Origin: an uncultured Saprospiraceae bacterium | GTDB taxonomy: Bacteria > Bacteroidota > Bacteroidia > Chitinophagales > Saprospiraceae | Direction of reading: 5' to 3' | NCBI GenBank assembly: GCA_937923465.1 | Contig: CALDUB010000016.1 | Location: 1 to 38,810 of the forward strand | Length of the DNA stretch: 38,810 nt | Shown: one piece after another, positions 28,282 through 38,810 of the stretch | Numbering within the stretch: position 1 is the first letter of the stretch | Layout of the letters: every line of letters starts with the position of its first letter | Position numbers and translations under genes: made by a program | The notes under the pieces: model-generated | What the model was told of the DNA's origin: nothing | Database searches by the model: none | Seen by the model: only the letters and a program-made list of their open reading frames with translations

Positions 28282-28316
28282 AGGCTTAGATAGATGTACC
28301 ACATCCTTCTAAGCCT
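28282..28316 (+). promoter_or_regulatory. Two-tier hairpin in rpoB 5' leader
   Basis: AGGCTTAGA-TA-GATGT-ACC-ACATC-CT-TCTAAGCCT: 9 bp + symmetric 2x2 internal loop + 5 bp. Confidence 0.85.
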
Positions 28317-28816
28317 ATCGTTGTTTATAGACTTTTTTAGTTTGAAAATGAACTTTTAGGAAGATTTGAATGTATTCATACTCGTGGCTTTGTGAAAAAA
28401 GTTACGAGAAAGGAAATATCTTTGATAAGTAGACGATTATGGAAAGAAATACATCTAATTTTAGTGTATTTTGGGAAGTATAGAGGAGAATTAGATATTT
28501 TCGTCAGACAAATATTTGAAAAAATAATTGGATTAGTAAAGACTTTTTTGATTTTTTTCAAAAATAAATTTGTTAGGTCGATTAGATGACGTGATAATTG
28601 TCTGAAAATGAAGGTTTTAAAAGGATAAAGCAGCAGCGATTTTTTTAATCGCTCACAGCGAAAAGAAAACGCGTATCAAACGCGACAGCATATATCGGAC
28701 ACTGTCCGAACCCACGGAAGACAAAATAAAGAGCGATCATTTATTTAATGGTCAATCATCAAATGTCCACCGTACTATAGAAATAAGAGTAGCTAACAAT
28801 ATAACCGGAATTGCAC

Positions 28817-31800
28817 ATGACCAATACAGGTATAGTGAGAGCTGAAGAGCGTAGAGTAAACTTCGGCAAGATTAAACTCTCAGGAGTTGACCCGGACTTA
28901 TTGGAAATTCAACTACAGTCTTTCCAAGAGTTTTTCCAATTGGAAACCACGCCTGAAAACCGCGGTAACGAGGGTTTATTTCGCGTTTTCCAAGAAAACT
29001 TTCCCATTACGGATGCCCGTAATATCTTCGTTCTTGAGTTTTTAGATTATTTCATCGACCCCCCACGCTACACCATTCCAGAGTGTATGCAACGTGGATT
29101 GACTTACAGCGTGCCCTTAAAAGCAAAGCTTCGTTTGTCATGTAATGATGAAGAGCACGTAGATTTCGAAACTATCGTACAGGATGTTTTCTTAGGAAAC
29201 ATCCCATACATGACCCCAAAAGGGACATTCGTAATCAATGGTGCTGAGCGTGTTATTGTTTCTCAGTTACACCGTTCTCCTGGTGTATTCTTTGGACAAT
29301 CTTTCCACCCGAACGGTACTAAGATTTATTCTGCCCGTGTCATTCCTTTTAAAGGTGCATGGATGGAGTTCGCGACTGACATTAATACTGTCATGTACGC
29401 ATACATTGACCGTAAGAAAAAATTTCCTGTAACTACATTGTTACGTGCGATTGGTTTCGATACGGATAAAGCCATTTTGAACATATTCGACTTGGCAGAT
29501 GAAGTAGAAACGAATGAAGAAGGCTTGAAAAATGCTGTTGGTCGTAAATTGGCTGCACGTGTATTAAAGTCTTGGAATGAGGATTTTGTAGATGAGGATA
29601 CAGGTGAGGTAGTAACAATCGAGCGTAACGAGATTATCTTGGAGCGTGACATCGTTTTAGATGAAGACAATATTAGCTTGATTAGAGAAGCTGGTGTTGA
29701 AAACATCATCCTTCAACGTGAAGATGTAGATGATGACTACTCTATCATTTACAATACATTACAAAAAGACCCGTCTTCGTCTGAAATCGAAGCGGTGAAC
29801 TATATCTACCGCCAGTTGCGTGGTACTGAGCCACCAGATGATGAAACAGCTCGTGGTATCATTGATAAACTATTCTTCTCTGACAAACGCTATAACTTAG
29901 GTGAAGTTGGACGTTACAAAATCAACCGTAAATTGGGAGGAGAAATCCCAATGGATACGCAGGTTTTGACGAAAGAAGATATTATCGAAATCGTTAAATA
30001 CTTAGTACGTTTGATGAATCAACGTGCAGAGATTGATGATATTGATCACTTAAGTAACCGTCGTGTCCGTACAGTAGGAGAGCAGCTATATGCTCAGTTT
30101 GGGGTAGGTTTGGCACGTATGGCACGTACTATTCGTGAGCGTATGAATGTACGTGACAACGAGGTATTTACACCGATTGATTTGATTAACGCAAGGACTT
30201 TGTCTTCAGTTATCAACTCTTTCTTTGGTACGTCACAGTTATCACAGTTCCTTGACCAGACAAATCCTTTATCTGAAATCACTCACAAGCGTCGTATTTC
30301 GGCACTTGGACCTGGTGGTTTGAGTCGGGAGCGTGCAGGTTTTGAGGTACGTGATGTTCACTATTCTCACTACGGTCGTTTATGTACGATTGAAACGCCA
30401 GAGGGACCGAATATCGGTTTGATTTCGACACTTTGTGTATTGGCGAAGGTGAACAAAATGGGTTTCTTGGAAACACCTTATCGTAAGGTAACTAACGGTA
30501 AAGTGGATTACGATGTAATGCCAGAATACCTTTCTGCAGAAGGAGAGGATTACATGAAAATTGCACAGGCAAATGCAGGTTTGGATGAAGCAGGAGCTTT
30601 TACCACTGACCGTATTAAGTCTCGTGAGCATGGCGATTTTCCTGTATTAACAGGTGAAGAAGTTGAATATATGGATGTTGCACCTAACCAGATTGTTGGG
30701 GTGTCGGCATCTTTGATTCCATTCCTTGAGAATGATGATGCCAACCGTGCCCTTATGGGCTCTAACATGCAGCGTCAAGCAGTACCTTTGTTGAAACCAG
30801 CTTCACCGATTGTCGGTACAGGTTTGGAAGGCAAGGTAGCGCGTGATAGTCGTATGTTGATTAACGCGGAAGGTGACGGAGTTGTTGAATATGTAGATGC
30901 GAATGAAATCGTTATCCGTTACGACCGTAGCGAGGAAGATTCTTTAGTTAGCTTTGAAGATGCACGTAAGACTTATACATTAATTAAGTTCCGTCGTACA
31001 AATCAAGGTACTAATATCAACTTGAAACCAATCGTACGTAAAGGTGACCGTGTAAGTAAAGGTCAAATCCTTTGTGACGGTTATGCAACTGAGAAAGGAG
31101 AATTAGCATTAGGTCAAAACTTGAAAGTGGCATTTATGCCATGGAAAGGTTATAACTATGAGGATGCAATTGTACTTTCTGAGCGTGTAGTTCGTGAAGA
31201 TATTTTCACTTCTCTCCACATCGAACACTTCGAAATTGACGTGCGCGATACTAAGTTGGGTGAAGAGGAATTGACAAATGATATTCCTAATGTATCGGAA
31301 GATGCAACGCGCGATTTGGATGAGCACGGTGTTATCCGTGTTGGTGCATGGGTGAAAGAAGGAGACATCATCATTGGTAAGATTACGCCGAAAGGGGAGT
31401 CTGACCCGACACCAGAGGAGAAATTGCTTCGTGCAATCTTTGGTGATAAAGCAGGTGATGTAAAAGATGCTTCACTAAAAGCACCACCTTCTACTAAAGG
31501 TATCATCATCAATAAGCAACTTTTCGCTCGTGCGAAGAAAGATAAAGAGCAGAAAGAAAGCGAGAAATTGTTGCTACAGAAGTTGGATGACCAACACGCT
31601 ATCAGCTTGAATGAGTTGAAAACGATTTTGGTAGATAAGTTGGCTGTTTTGGTGAAAGGCAAGACGAGTGAAGGCGTTAAGTCTGTTTACTCTGAAATGT
31701 TGATACCAAAAGGTACAAAATTCAACCAAGAGGTACTACGTGAATTGGAATATGCTTCTGTCGATTATAGCAATTGGACGGATGAGTTACCGACTAATAA

Positions 31801-32635
31801 GTTGATTGCTCAGTTGTTACACAACTACAGCATTAAAGTTAACGAGGAAGTAGGTAAGTACAAGCGTGAGAAATTCAACATCAGCATTGGTGATGAGTTA
31901 CCAGCAGGTGTATTGAAATTGGCAAAAGTTTACATGGCTAAAAAGCGTAAGCTGAAAGTGGGTGATAAACTTGCCGGTCGTCACGGTAACAAAGGTATCG
32001 TTTCGCGTATTGTACGTACGGAAGATATGCCATTCTTAGAAGATGGAACAGCAGTGGATATCGTATTGAATCCATTAGGTGTACCTTCTCGTATGAACTT
32101 GGGACAAATCTTCGAGACAGTATTAGGTTGGGCAGGTGAAAAATTGGGTGTCAAGTTTGCCACTCCAATCTTTGACGGTGCGAGCCAAGACGAAATCGAA
32201 GAGTATATCCAGAAGGTAAACTTACCGAGTTTGGGTCAAACTTATCTATATGACGGTGAGACGGGTGACCGTTTCCACCAGCAGGCAACAGTAGGTGTGA
32301 TTTACATGCTGAAATTGTCGCACATGGTAGATGATAAGATGCACTCTCGTTCTATCGGACCATATTCACTTATTACACAACAACCATTGGGTGGTAAAGC
32401 CCAGTTTGGTGGTCAGCGTTTTGGTGAAATGGAGGTTTGGGCATTGGAGGCATTCGGTGCTGCTAATATCTTGCAAGAGCTATTGACGCTTAAGTCGGAT
32501 GATATTCAGGGTCGTGCGAAAGCTTATGAAGCTATCGTAAAAGGTGATACTTTACCTGAACCGAATATTCCAGAGTCATTCAATGTACTTGTACATGAAT
32601 TGCGTGGATTAGCCTTGGACGTGAAGTTCGAGTAG
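28817..32635 (+). CDS. rpoB: DNA-directed RNA polymerase subunit beta
   Basis: Full-length beta; [61 protein letters not shown] at 28817 preferred over TTG at 28811. Confidence 0.99.
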   Translation: MTNTGIVRAEERRVNFGKIKLSGVDPDLLEIQLQSFQEFFQLETTPENRGNEGLFRVFQENFPITDARNIFVLEFLDYFIDPPRYTIPECMQRGLTYSVPLKAKLRLSCNDEEHVDFETIVQDVFLGNIPYMTPKGTFVINGAERVIVSQLHRSPGVFFGQSFHPNGTKIYSARVIPFKGAWMEFATDINTVMYAYIDRKKKFPVTTLLRAIGFDTDKAILNIFDLADEVETNEEGLKNAVGRKLAARVLKSWNEDFVDEDTGEVVTIERNEIILERDIVLDEDNISLIREAGVENIILQREDVDDDYSIIYNTLQKDPSSSEIEAVNYIYRQLRGTEPPDDETARGIIDKLFFSDKRYNLGEVGRYKINRKLGGEIPMDTQVLTKEDIIEIVKYLVRLMNQRAEIDDIDHLSNRRVRTVGEQLYAQFGVGLARMARTIRERMNVRDNEVFTPIDLINARTLSSVINSFFGTSQLSQFLDQTNPLSEITHKRRISALGPGGLSRERAGFEVRDVHYSHYGRLCTIETPEGPNIGLISTLCVLAKVNKMGFLETPYRKVTNGKVDYDVMPEYLSAEGEDYMKIAQANAGLDEAGAFTTDRIKSREHGDFPVLTGEEVEYMDVAPNQIVGVSASLIPFLENDDANRALMGSNMQRQAVPLLKPASPIVGTGLEGKVARDSRMLINAEGDGVVEYVDANEIVIRYDRSEEDSLVSFEDARKTYTLIKFRRTNQGTNINLKPIVRKGDRVSKGQILCDGYATEKGELALGQNLKVAFMPWKGYNYEDAIVLSERVVREDIFTSLHIEHFEIDVRDTKLGEEELTNDIPNVSEDATRDLDEHGVIRVGAWVKEGDIIIGKITPKGESDPTPEEKLLRAIFGDKAGDVKDASLKAPPSTKGIIINKQLFARAKKDKEQKESEKLLLQKLDDQHAISLNELKTILVDKLAVLVKGKTSEGVKSVYSEMLIPKGTKFNQEVLRELEYASVDYSNWTDELPTNKLIAQLLHNYSIKVNEEVGKYKREKFNISIGDELPAGVLKLAKVYMAKKRKLKVGDKLAGRHGNKGIVSRIVRTEDMPFLEDGTAVDIVLNPLGVPSRMNLGQIFETVLGWAGEKLGVKFATPIFDGASQDEIEEYIQKVNLPSLGQTYLYDGETGDRFHQQATVGVIYMLKLSHMVDDKMHSRSIGPYSLITQQPLGGKAQFGGQRFGEMEVWALEAFGAANILQELLTLKSDDIQGRAKAYEAIVKGDTLPEPNIPESFNVLVHELRGLALDVKFE

Positions 32636-32642
32636 AACAATC

Positions 32643-32697
32643 AAAGCTTCTTAACTCATTAGTTGACTTAAAGTCATTTGAGGAGTTAAGAAGTTTT
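32643..32697 (+). promoter_or_regulatory. Long hairpin between rpoB and rpoC
   Basis: CTTCTTAACTC (32647-32657) pairs with GAGTTAAGAAG (32683-32693), inner TGACTT/AAGTCA; 3' flank TTTT. Confidence 0.8.
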
Positions 32698-32743
32698 AAT
32701 TGTGTGAAATTAAAAAAGTTAACTTTTTAAAATACAGCAAAAT

Positions 32744-35700
32744 ATGCCGTTTAAAAAGAAAATACAAACAGCTCGTCAGGATTTCAGCAGCATTATTATA
32801 TCGCTGTCTAGTCCAGATGAGATTCTAGAGCGTAGTTATGGTGAGGTGTTAAAGCCAGAAACTATTAACTACCGTTCATATAAGCCAGAACGCGATGGTT
32901 TGTTCTGTGAGCGCATTTTTGGTCCTGTAAAGGATTACGAATGTTATTGCGGTAAGTACAAACGTATTCGTTATAAAGGCATCGTTTGTGACCGTTGTGG
33001 AGTAGAGGTAACAGAGAAGAAAGTGCGTCGCGAGCGTATGGGACACATTAAGTTGGTTGTCCCTGTTGTCCATATTTGGTTCTTCAAATCATTACCGAAC
33101 AAAATCGGTTACTTATTAGGTTTGAGTTCCAAGAAATTGGAGAGCATCATTTACTACGAAAGATATGTAGTTATCCAAGCGGGTATCACAGAAGATAGAG
33201 AGGAGCCAATCACCAACATGGATTTGTTGACTGAAGAGGAATACTTGGACATCTTAGATGCACTGCCTGCTGAAAATCAGCAGATGGATGACGACGACCC
33301 GAATAAATTCATCGCACACATGGGTGCTGATGCTGTCAGAATGTTGTTGGAACGTTTGGAATTAGACCAGTTAAGTTTCGCTTTGCGTCACCAAGCTGCT
33401 AATGAGACAAGTCAACAACGTAAATCTGAGGCATTAAAGCGCTTGCGCGTTGTAGAAGCCTTCCGTGATGCTAACTTACGTTTGGAAAATCGCCCCGAAT
33501 GGACGATTATTCAATACTTACCTGTAGTTCCACCAGAATTACGACCGTTAGTACCATTGGACGGTGGACGTTTTGCATCGTCAGATTTGAACGATTTATA
33601 CCGTCGTGTAATTATCCGTAACAACCGTTTGAAGCGTTTGTTAGAAATCAAAGCGCCGGAGGTAATCTTGCGTAATGAGAAGCGGATGTTGCAAGAGGCT
33701 GTCGATTCATTATTTGACAACTCTCGTAAATCTAACGCTGTAAAAGCTGAAGGTGGACGTGCTTTGAAATCTTTATCCGACATTTTGAAGGGTAAGCAAG
33801 GTCGTTTCCGTCAGAACCTTTTGGGTAAGCGTGTTGATTACTCTGGTCGTTCGGTAATTGTCGTAGGACCAACCTTGAAATTGCACGAATGTGGTCTACC
33901 TAAAGGTATGGCTTCTGAGCTTTTCAAGCCGTTCGTTATTCGTAAGTTGATTGAGCGCGGTATAGTTAAGACCGTCAAATCTGCGAAGAAACTAGTAGAT
34001 AGAAAAGACCCAGTTATTTGGGAAATTCTTGAGAATATATTGAAAGGACACCCGATTATGTTAAATCGTGCACCTACGCGGCACCGTTTATCTATTCAGG
34101 CATTCCAGCCACGTTTGATTGAGGGTAAAGCAATCCAATTGCACCCGCTTGTATGTTCTGCCTTCAACGCCGATTTTGACGGTGACCAGATGGCAGTACA
34201 CGTACCATTGAGCCAGGCAGCGATTTTGGAAGCACAAGTATTGATGCTTTCAAGTCATAACATGTTGAACCCACAAAATGGTTCTCCGATTACTATTCCT
34301 TCACAGGATATGGTTTTGGGTCTTTACTACATTACAAAAGAACGTCACTCGGCACCAGGGGCTATTGTAAAAGGTGAAGGTCGTACTTTCTACTCTTCTG
34401 AAGAGGTAGGTATTGCTTTTAACGAAGGGAAATTGGATTTACACGCAGTTATTAAAGTGCGTGTAGATACAGTAAATGATGAAGGTGAGAAGGTTGTCGA
34501 ACGTATTGAAACAACAACAGGTCGTGTACTCTTTAATGATGCAAGACCGACAGTGTTGGCTTTACCATTCTACAATCAAGTAATGTCTAAACGTAACTTG
34601 AAAAAAGTTATCTCTGACGTTATCCGTCGTTCTGATTTCGCTATTTGTGCAACTTTCCTTGATAATATCAAGGACATGGGTTTCATGTGGTCATACAAAG
34701 GTGGATTGTCTTTTAACTTGGGTGATTTGATTACGCCAACAGTTAAAGCACAGACTTTGATTGATGCACAAGCTTCAGTTGATGAAGTTTGGGACAATTA
34801 TAATATGGGTCTTATTACCAATAATGAGCGTTACAACTCTATTATTGATAAATGGGGTGCGGCAGATAATGCGATTACTGACAATCTCATGAAAGAGATG
34901 GCGGAGCACAAGCAAGGTTTCAACTCGGTATACATGATGTTGGACTCTGGAGCACGTGGTTCTCGTCAGCAGATTAAGCAGTTGTGTGGTCTTCGTGGAT
35001 TGATGGCAAAACCGAGAAAATCTGGTGATACAGGTGGGGCGATTATCGAAAACCCTATCCTTGCCAATTTCGTGGATGGTCTATCAGTACTTGAGTACTT
35101 TATCTCTACTCACGGTGCACGTAAAGGTCTTGCCGATACGGCATTGAAAACTGCCGATGCGGGTTATTTGACGCGTCGTTTGGTGGATGTTGCACAGGAT
35201 GTTGTTATCATCGAAGATGATTGTGATACATTACGTGGTATTGGTACTCGTGCTTTGAAAGAAGACGAGAACGTCATCGAATCTTTAGCAGGACGTATCA
35301 GTGGTCGTTACTCATTGTATGACTTAGTACACCCAGTAACAGGTGATTTGATATTGCCAGAAAACGAATACATCACACAAGACATCGCTGAACAAGTTGA
35401 AGAAGCAGGTATCGAAGAAGTCGTTATCCGTTCTGTTTTGACATGTGAAGTGAAGCGTGGAGTTTGTGCAAAATGTTACGGTAAGAACATGGCGAGCGGT
35501 CGTTTGGCTGAGCGTGGTGACTCTGTAGGTATTATTGCTGCACAATCAATCGGTGAGCCGGGTACACAGTTGACATTACGTACGTTCCACGTTGGTGGTA
35601 CTGCCGTAGTTACAAAGCAAGATAGTAGCATTACTTCTAAATTTGACGGTAAAGCAGTCTTTGACGGTCTACGTATCATCATGGGTAAGAATGATGCTGG

Positions 35701-37057
35701 TGAAGATATACAAATCAACTTGTCTCGTACAGGTGAGGTGAAATTAATGTCGGAAGACGGTTCGAAACTATATGTTTCGCACTTTATCCCTTACGGTGCG
35801 ACAGTTGGACTCAAAGACGGACAAACAGTCAAGAAAGGCGACATGGTCTGTGAATGGGACCCGTATAACAACGTTATCGTTTCTGAATACAAAGGTATTG
35901 GTCAATTTGAGAATATCATTGAAGGTCAGACGGTACGTACAGAGACAGATTCTTTAACAGGATTGTCTCAGAGAGTTATTACGGAGAGCAAGAACAAGCG
36001 TTTAATTCCAGGTATCAAAATCTCAAGCCCTGACGGTGAGGATTTACGTACTTATAACTTGCCAGTAGGCTCGTACATCTCTATAGATGATGGTGCGTCT
36101 GTTGATGTAGGTATGATTATCGTAAAAATCCCTCGTAAGACAGGACAGATTCAGGATATCACGGGTGGTCTTCCACGTGTAACGGAATTATTTGAGGCAC
36201 GTAATCCTTCTAACCCTGCTGTGGTTTCTGAAATTGACGGTACAGTTAGTTTCGGTAAAATCAAGCGTGGTAACCGTGAGTGTATCATTACGACGAAAGA
36301 CGGAATGAAGCGCAAATACTTAGTAGGATTATCTAAGCACATTCTCGTACAAGAGGGTGACTTTGTCCGTGCAGGTATGCCATTGTCTGACGGTGCTATT
36401 GCGCCGCGTGACATCTTGGATATCAAAGGACCTTTTGCTGTATCTTCTTACTTAGTAAATGGAGTTCAGGAAGTTTACCGTTCTCAAGGTATCCCGATTA
36501 ACGACAAGCACATTGAGGTCATCGTACGTCAGATGTTGCGTCGTGCACAAATCGAGGATCCAGGAGATACAACATTCTTGGAAGGTGAAGCAGTTGAGAA
36601 GTTTGACTTCTTGGGGCAAAATGACTGGATTTTTGATAAGAAAGTCATTACAAACAATGGAGATAGTAACAAGTTGAAACAAGGACAAATCGTTTCTTTA
36701 CGTCAATTGAGAGAGGAAAACTCTTTCTTGAAGCGTAATGACCAGAAGGTTGTTCAGTTCCGCGATGCTGTTCCTGCGACCTCAAGTTCATTGCTACAAG
36801 GTATCACGAAATCTTCATTGGGTGTAACCAGTTGGATTTCAGCAGCCTCTTTCCAAGAGACAACAAAAGTATTGAGTACTGCCGCTATCGGTGCGAAAAA
36901 AGACTTGTTGTACGGATTGAAAGAAAACGTAATTGTTGGAAAGAAAATTCCAGCAGGAACGGGTATGCGCAAGTTCAACGACTTGGTGGTGACTACGAAA
37001 GAAGCACACGACTCTTATACACAACGTCAAGAGATGTTGGAAGAGCCAGCTGAGTAA
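32744..37057 (+). CDS. rpoC: DNA-directed RNA polymerase subunit beta'
   Basis: [24 protein letters not shown] zinc site and [16 protein letters not shown] catalytic motif. Confidence 0.99.
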   Translation: MPFKKKIQTARQDFSSIIISLSSPDEILERSYGEVLKPETINYRSYKPERDGLFCERIFGPVKDYECYCGKYKRIRYKGIVCDRCGVEVTEKKVRRERMGHIKLVVPVVHIWFFKSLPNKIGYLLGLSSKKLESIIYYERYVVIQAGITEDREEPITNMDLLTEEEYLDILDALPAENQQMDDDDPNKFIAHMGADAVRMLLERLELDQLSFALRHQAANETSQQRKSEALKRLRVVEAFRDANLRLENRPEWTIIQYLPVVPPELRPLVPLDGGRFASSDLNDLYRRVIIRNNRLKRLLEIKAPEVILRNEKRMLQEAVDSLFDNSRKSNAVKAEGGRALKSLSDILKGKQGRFRQNLLGKRVDYSGRSVIVVGPTLKLHECGLPKGMASELFKPFVIRKLIERGIVKTVKSAKKLVDRKDPVIWEILENILKGHPIMLNRAPTRHRLSIQAFQPRLIEGKAIQLHPLVCSAFNADFDGDQMAVHVPLSQAAILEAQVLMLSSHNMLNPQNGSPITIPSQDMVLGLYYITKERHSAPGAIVKGEGRTFYSSEEVGIAFNEGKLDLHAVIKVRVDTVNDEGEKVVERIETTTGRVLFNDARPTVLALPFYNQVMSKRNLKKVISDVIRRSDFAICATFLDNIKDMGFMWSYKGGLSFNLGDLITPTVKAQTLIDAQASVDEVWDNYNMGLITNNERYNSIIDKWGAADNAITDNLMKEMAEHKQGFNSVYMMLDSGARGSRQQIKQLCGLRGLMAKPRKSGDTGGAIIENPILANFVDGLSVLEYFISTHGARKGLADTALKTADAGYLTRRLVDVAQDVVIIEDDCDTLRGIGTRALKEDENVIESLAGRISGRYSLYDLVHPVTGDLILPENEYITQDIAEQVEEAGIEEVVIRSVLTCEVKRGVCAKCYGKNMASGRLAERGDSVGIIAAQSIGEPGTQLTLRTFHVGGTAVVTKQDSSITSKFDGKAVFDGLRIIMGKNDAGEDIQINLSRTGEVKLMSEDGSKLYVSHFIPYGATVGLKDGQTVKKGDMVCEWDPYNNVIVSEYKGIGQFENIIEGQTVRTETDSLTGLSQRVITESKNKRLIPGIKISSPDGEDLRTYNLPVGSYISIDDGASVDVGMIIVKIPRKTGQIQDITGGLPRVTELFEARNPSNPAVVSEIDGTVSFGKIKRGNRECIITTKDGMKRKYLVGLSKHILVQEGDFVRAGMPLSDGAIAPRDILDIKGPFAVSSYLVNGVQEVYRSQGIPINDKHIEVIVRQMLRRAQIEDPGDTTFLEGEAVEKFDFLGQNDWIFDKKVITNNGDSNKLKQGQIVSLRQLREENSFLKRNDQKVVQFRDAVPATSSSLLQGITKSSLGVTSWISAASFQETTKVLSTAAIGAKKDLLYGLKENVIVGKKIPAGTGMRKFNDLVVTTKEAHDSYTQRQEMLEEPAE

Positions 37058-37123
37058 TTTCGAAGTACGAATTTACGATTTATGAAGTATGAGGGCTCTA
37101 GTCTTCGTCTTTGTGAGATATAT

Positions 37124-37163
37124 AAAACCTCTCTTCTGCCTTTGGGTGGGGGAGAGGTTTTTT
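37124..37163 (+). terminator. Intrinsic terminator after rpoC
   Basis: AAAACCTCTC / GAGAGGTTTT stem with T tract. Confidence 0.85.
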
Positions 37164-37222
37164 AGTTCATGTATTTCTTATCAGAAATGTTTATATTTTT
37201 ATAATATTTTATGAAAATGGAT

Positions 37223-37250
37223 TTGTCTAACTAACTCTTTTTTATCTTTG
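37223..37250 (+). promoter_or_regulatory. Putative promoter TTG-N17-TATCTTTG
   Basis: TTG at 37223-37225 and TATCTTTG at 37243-37250, ~110 nt upstream of the 157-aa membrane protein gene. Confidence 0.5.
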
Positions 37251-37359
37251 GTTAGCACTATTTTGAATTTATTGACTAAAATGAAGTAAATATAGATAAA
37301 CCCTAATTATCATTGAATATGGTAAGAGCTTTAACAATTTTCTAATTAAAAAAAACATA

Positions 37360-37833
37360 ATGAACAAATTACTCTACAGTATTGTACTTACTCTTTTTTC
37401 CTTTGTAGTTATTCCTTTTTTATTACTGCTACCAACTTATGTTTTGCCTGAAACTGAACTATTATCGTTGATTTTTGAGCCGATAGGTAAGTTGTCTTTT
37501 ATTGTCATCATGTCTTGGGTTTTACTGTTTATCATCCTGTTTATAAATATTATTACTTTCTCGAATTCAAGTTTAAAACTTTATTCTAAGACAGGAAGAG
37601 AAATATTTTTTCGATTATTTGCCATTTTAATGTTAGCAAATGGTATGTTTTATTTGTATAATATTGGAAGTCAATATTTTCGATATGCTCGAGAAGAGGC
37701 AGGCATGGGCGCTTTATATTATGTAGAGCAATTTTTATCTGGCTTTATACCCTTTTCAATTTACATAGCATTTTCTTTAGTAATCTTTGTTTTTATCTTT
37801 AGTAAGACAAAGCGTTGGCTAAGTTTAGAATAA
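37360..37833 (+). CDS. Hypothetical integral membrane protein (~4 TM segments)
   Basis: Four hydrophobic stretches in a 157-aa ORF preceded by a good promoter motif. Confidence 0.6.
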   Translation: MNKLLYSIVLTLFSFVVIPFLLLLPTYVLPETELLSLIFEPIGKLSFIVIMSWVLLFIILFINIITFSNSSLKLYSKTGREIFFRLFAILMLANGMFYLYNIGSQYFRYAREEAGMGALYYVEQFLSGFIPFSIYIAFSLVIFVFIFSKTKRWLSLE

Positions 37834-38153
37834 AATCAATCACATTTCACGGGATTTGTCAGAGAACCACAATTTTAAAATGTAATGAAGTACTTTGCTT
37901 TCGCTACTACTCTGTATGGCTTTTTTGTATACAGACCATGATAGATTACTTTTTAAGACTCTTAAATTTTACAATATAAGCAAGCGTATCTAATTTTATA
38001 CCCCATATCTGCCATTCATCACTTCCTTTCTCGCACAAATAACCTCTGATTTTGATATTAAAACAATTTTTCATTTCTTTCGTATTCAAAACAACAGCAA
38101 AAGAGAGATTGCTGATAAAAAATCTGTGAAAAATTAACCAAAATCAAGAGAAA

Positions 38154-38810
38154 ATGAAAACAACAATTCTAACATTTTTACTATTCGCATCAATTCTAAC
38201 TATTTCTGCTCAAGACTATCTTGTTCAAGTCGCAGTTTACGACCAAGCGGTTCCTGGCTATCATTTTTCGGAGCTTAACAGCCGTATTTTTTACGCGAAA
38301 GACAGCAATGACTTTCACCGTTATTACATTGGGAAATACAACAAATCAGAAGCCGAAAGCCAAGCATCAATCGCGAAAGGCAAAGGATTTATAGGTGTTT
38401 CTGTAGAAAGTATGGACAGCTTTGGAAAAGCCTGTGCGTGCGGATATGTGCCAAGACCAAAAGAAATTACGGCGTCTTTACGTTCTATCTTCTTTGATTT
38501 TGACCGCTACTTTTTGCGTCCAGAATCTAAGCAACGATTGAATGAATTGGTGCAAACACTTCGTGAAAATCCAACTTATCGCGCACGCCTCATGGCGCAC
38601 ACCGATGCAAAAGGTTCTAATTCTTACAATGAGACATTATCGCTCAATCGTGCGAACTCTGCCAAGCAGTATTTAATCGCACGTGGTATTTCTTCGTCTC
38701 GCATTGATACGCAGACGTTTGGAGAAACAGACCCGATTGCAAAAAATGAATTGGAAGGTGGACAAGATACCGAAGCAGGAAGACAGTTTAACCGCAGAGT
38801 TGAGTTAATA
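38154..38810 (+). CDS. OmpA family protein, 3' end beyond window
   Basis: MKTTILTFLLFASILTISAQDYLVQVAVYDQAVPGYHF...SIFFDFDRYFLRPESKQRLNELVQTLRENPTYRARLMAHTDAKGSNSYNETLSLNRANSAKQYLIARGISSSRIDTQTFGETDP...NRRVELI; open to window end, so absent from the ORF track. Confidence 0.9.
   Translation, partial: MKTTILTFLLFASILTISAQDYLVQVAVYDQAVPGYHFSELNSRIFYAKDSNDFHRYYIGKYNKSEAESQASIAKGKGFIGVSVESMDSFGKACACGYVPRPKEITASLRSIFFDFDRYFLRPESKQRLNELVQTLRENPTYRARLMAHTDAKGSNSYNETLSLNRANSAKQYLIARGISSSRIDTQTFGETDPIAKNELEGGQDTEAGRQFNRRVELI

Noticed and set aside
28392-28589. 65-aa ORF in the rpoB leader
   Set aside because: GTG start, low-complexity basic/hydrophobic composition, opposite a similar-sized ORF; not enough support for a gene, though ribosome profiling could test it.
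31156-31662. 168-aa minus-strand ORF inside rpoB, and similar antisense ORFs in nusG, rplA, rplJ, rpoB and rpoC
   Set aside because: Shadow ORFs opposite highly conserved genes; no independent coding signal.

Overview
This window is chromosomal DNA from a low-GC Bacteroidota; the family mix resembles Saprospiria or a relative, but the genus cannot be resolved from sequence alone. The left ~19 kb is mostly minus strand. It holds a partial OmpA-family gene, lnt, a conserved hypothetical, a beta-barrel protein plus DUF3179 lipoprotein pair, a SusD/SusC pair, a TonB-dependent receptor-DUF4249-MG2/plug-like cluster, and an anchorless TonB C-terminal domain protein. The right half is plus strand and is the conserved information-processing locus: rpsU, xerC-like, two tandem short hpf genes, tRNA-Thr/Tyr/Gly/Thr, tuf, tRNA-Trp, secE, nusG, rplK, rplA, rplJ, rplL, rpoB, rpoC. 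A small membrane protein and a second partial OmpA-family gene follow. I found no CRISPR array, transposase, prophage or convincing defence/biosynthetic system. The most interesting material is non-coding. Strong hairpins, perfect dyads and Bacteroidota-type promoter motifs (TAnnTTTG) partition the ribosomal/RNAP operon, especially rplJ|rplL, rplL|rpoB with a ~590-nt structured rpoB leader, and tRNA-Trp|secE. A perfect 16-bp inverted repeat lies between susC and susD, and a 22-nt dyad is centred on a putative -33 element of susC. All structures were found by eye; no folding or database search was run.
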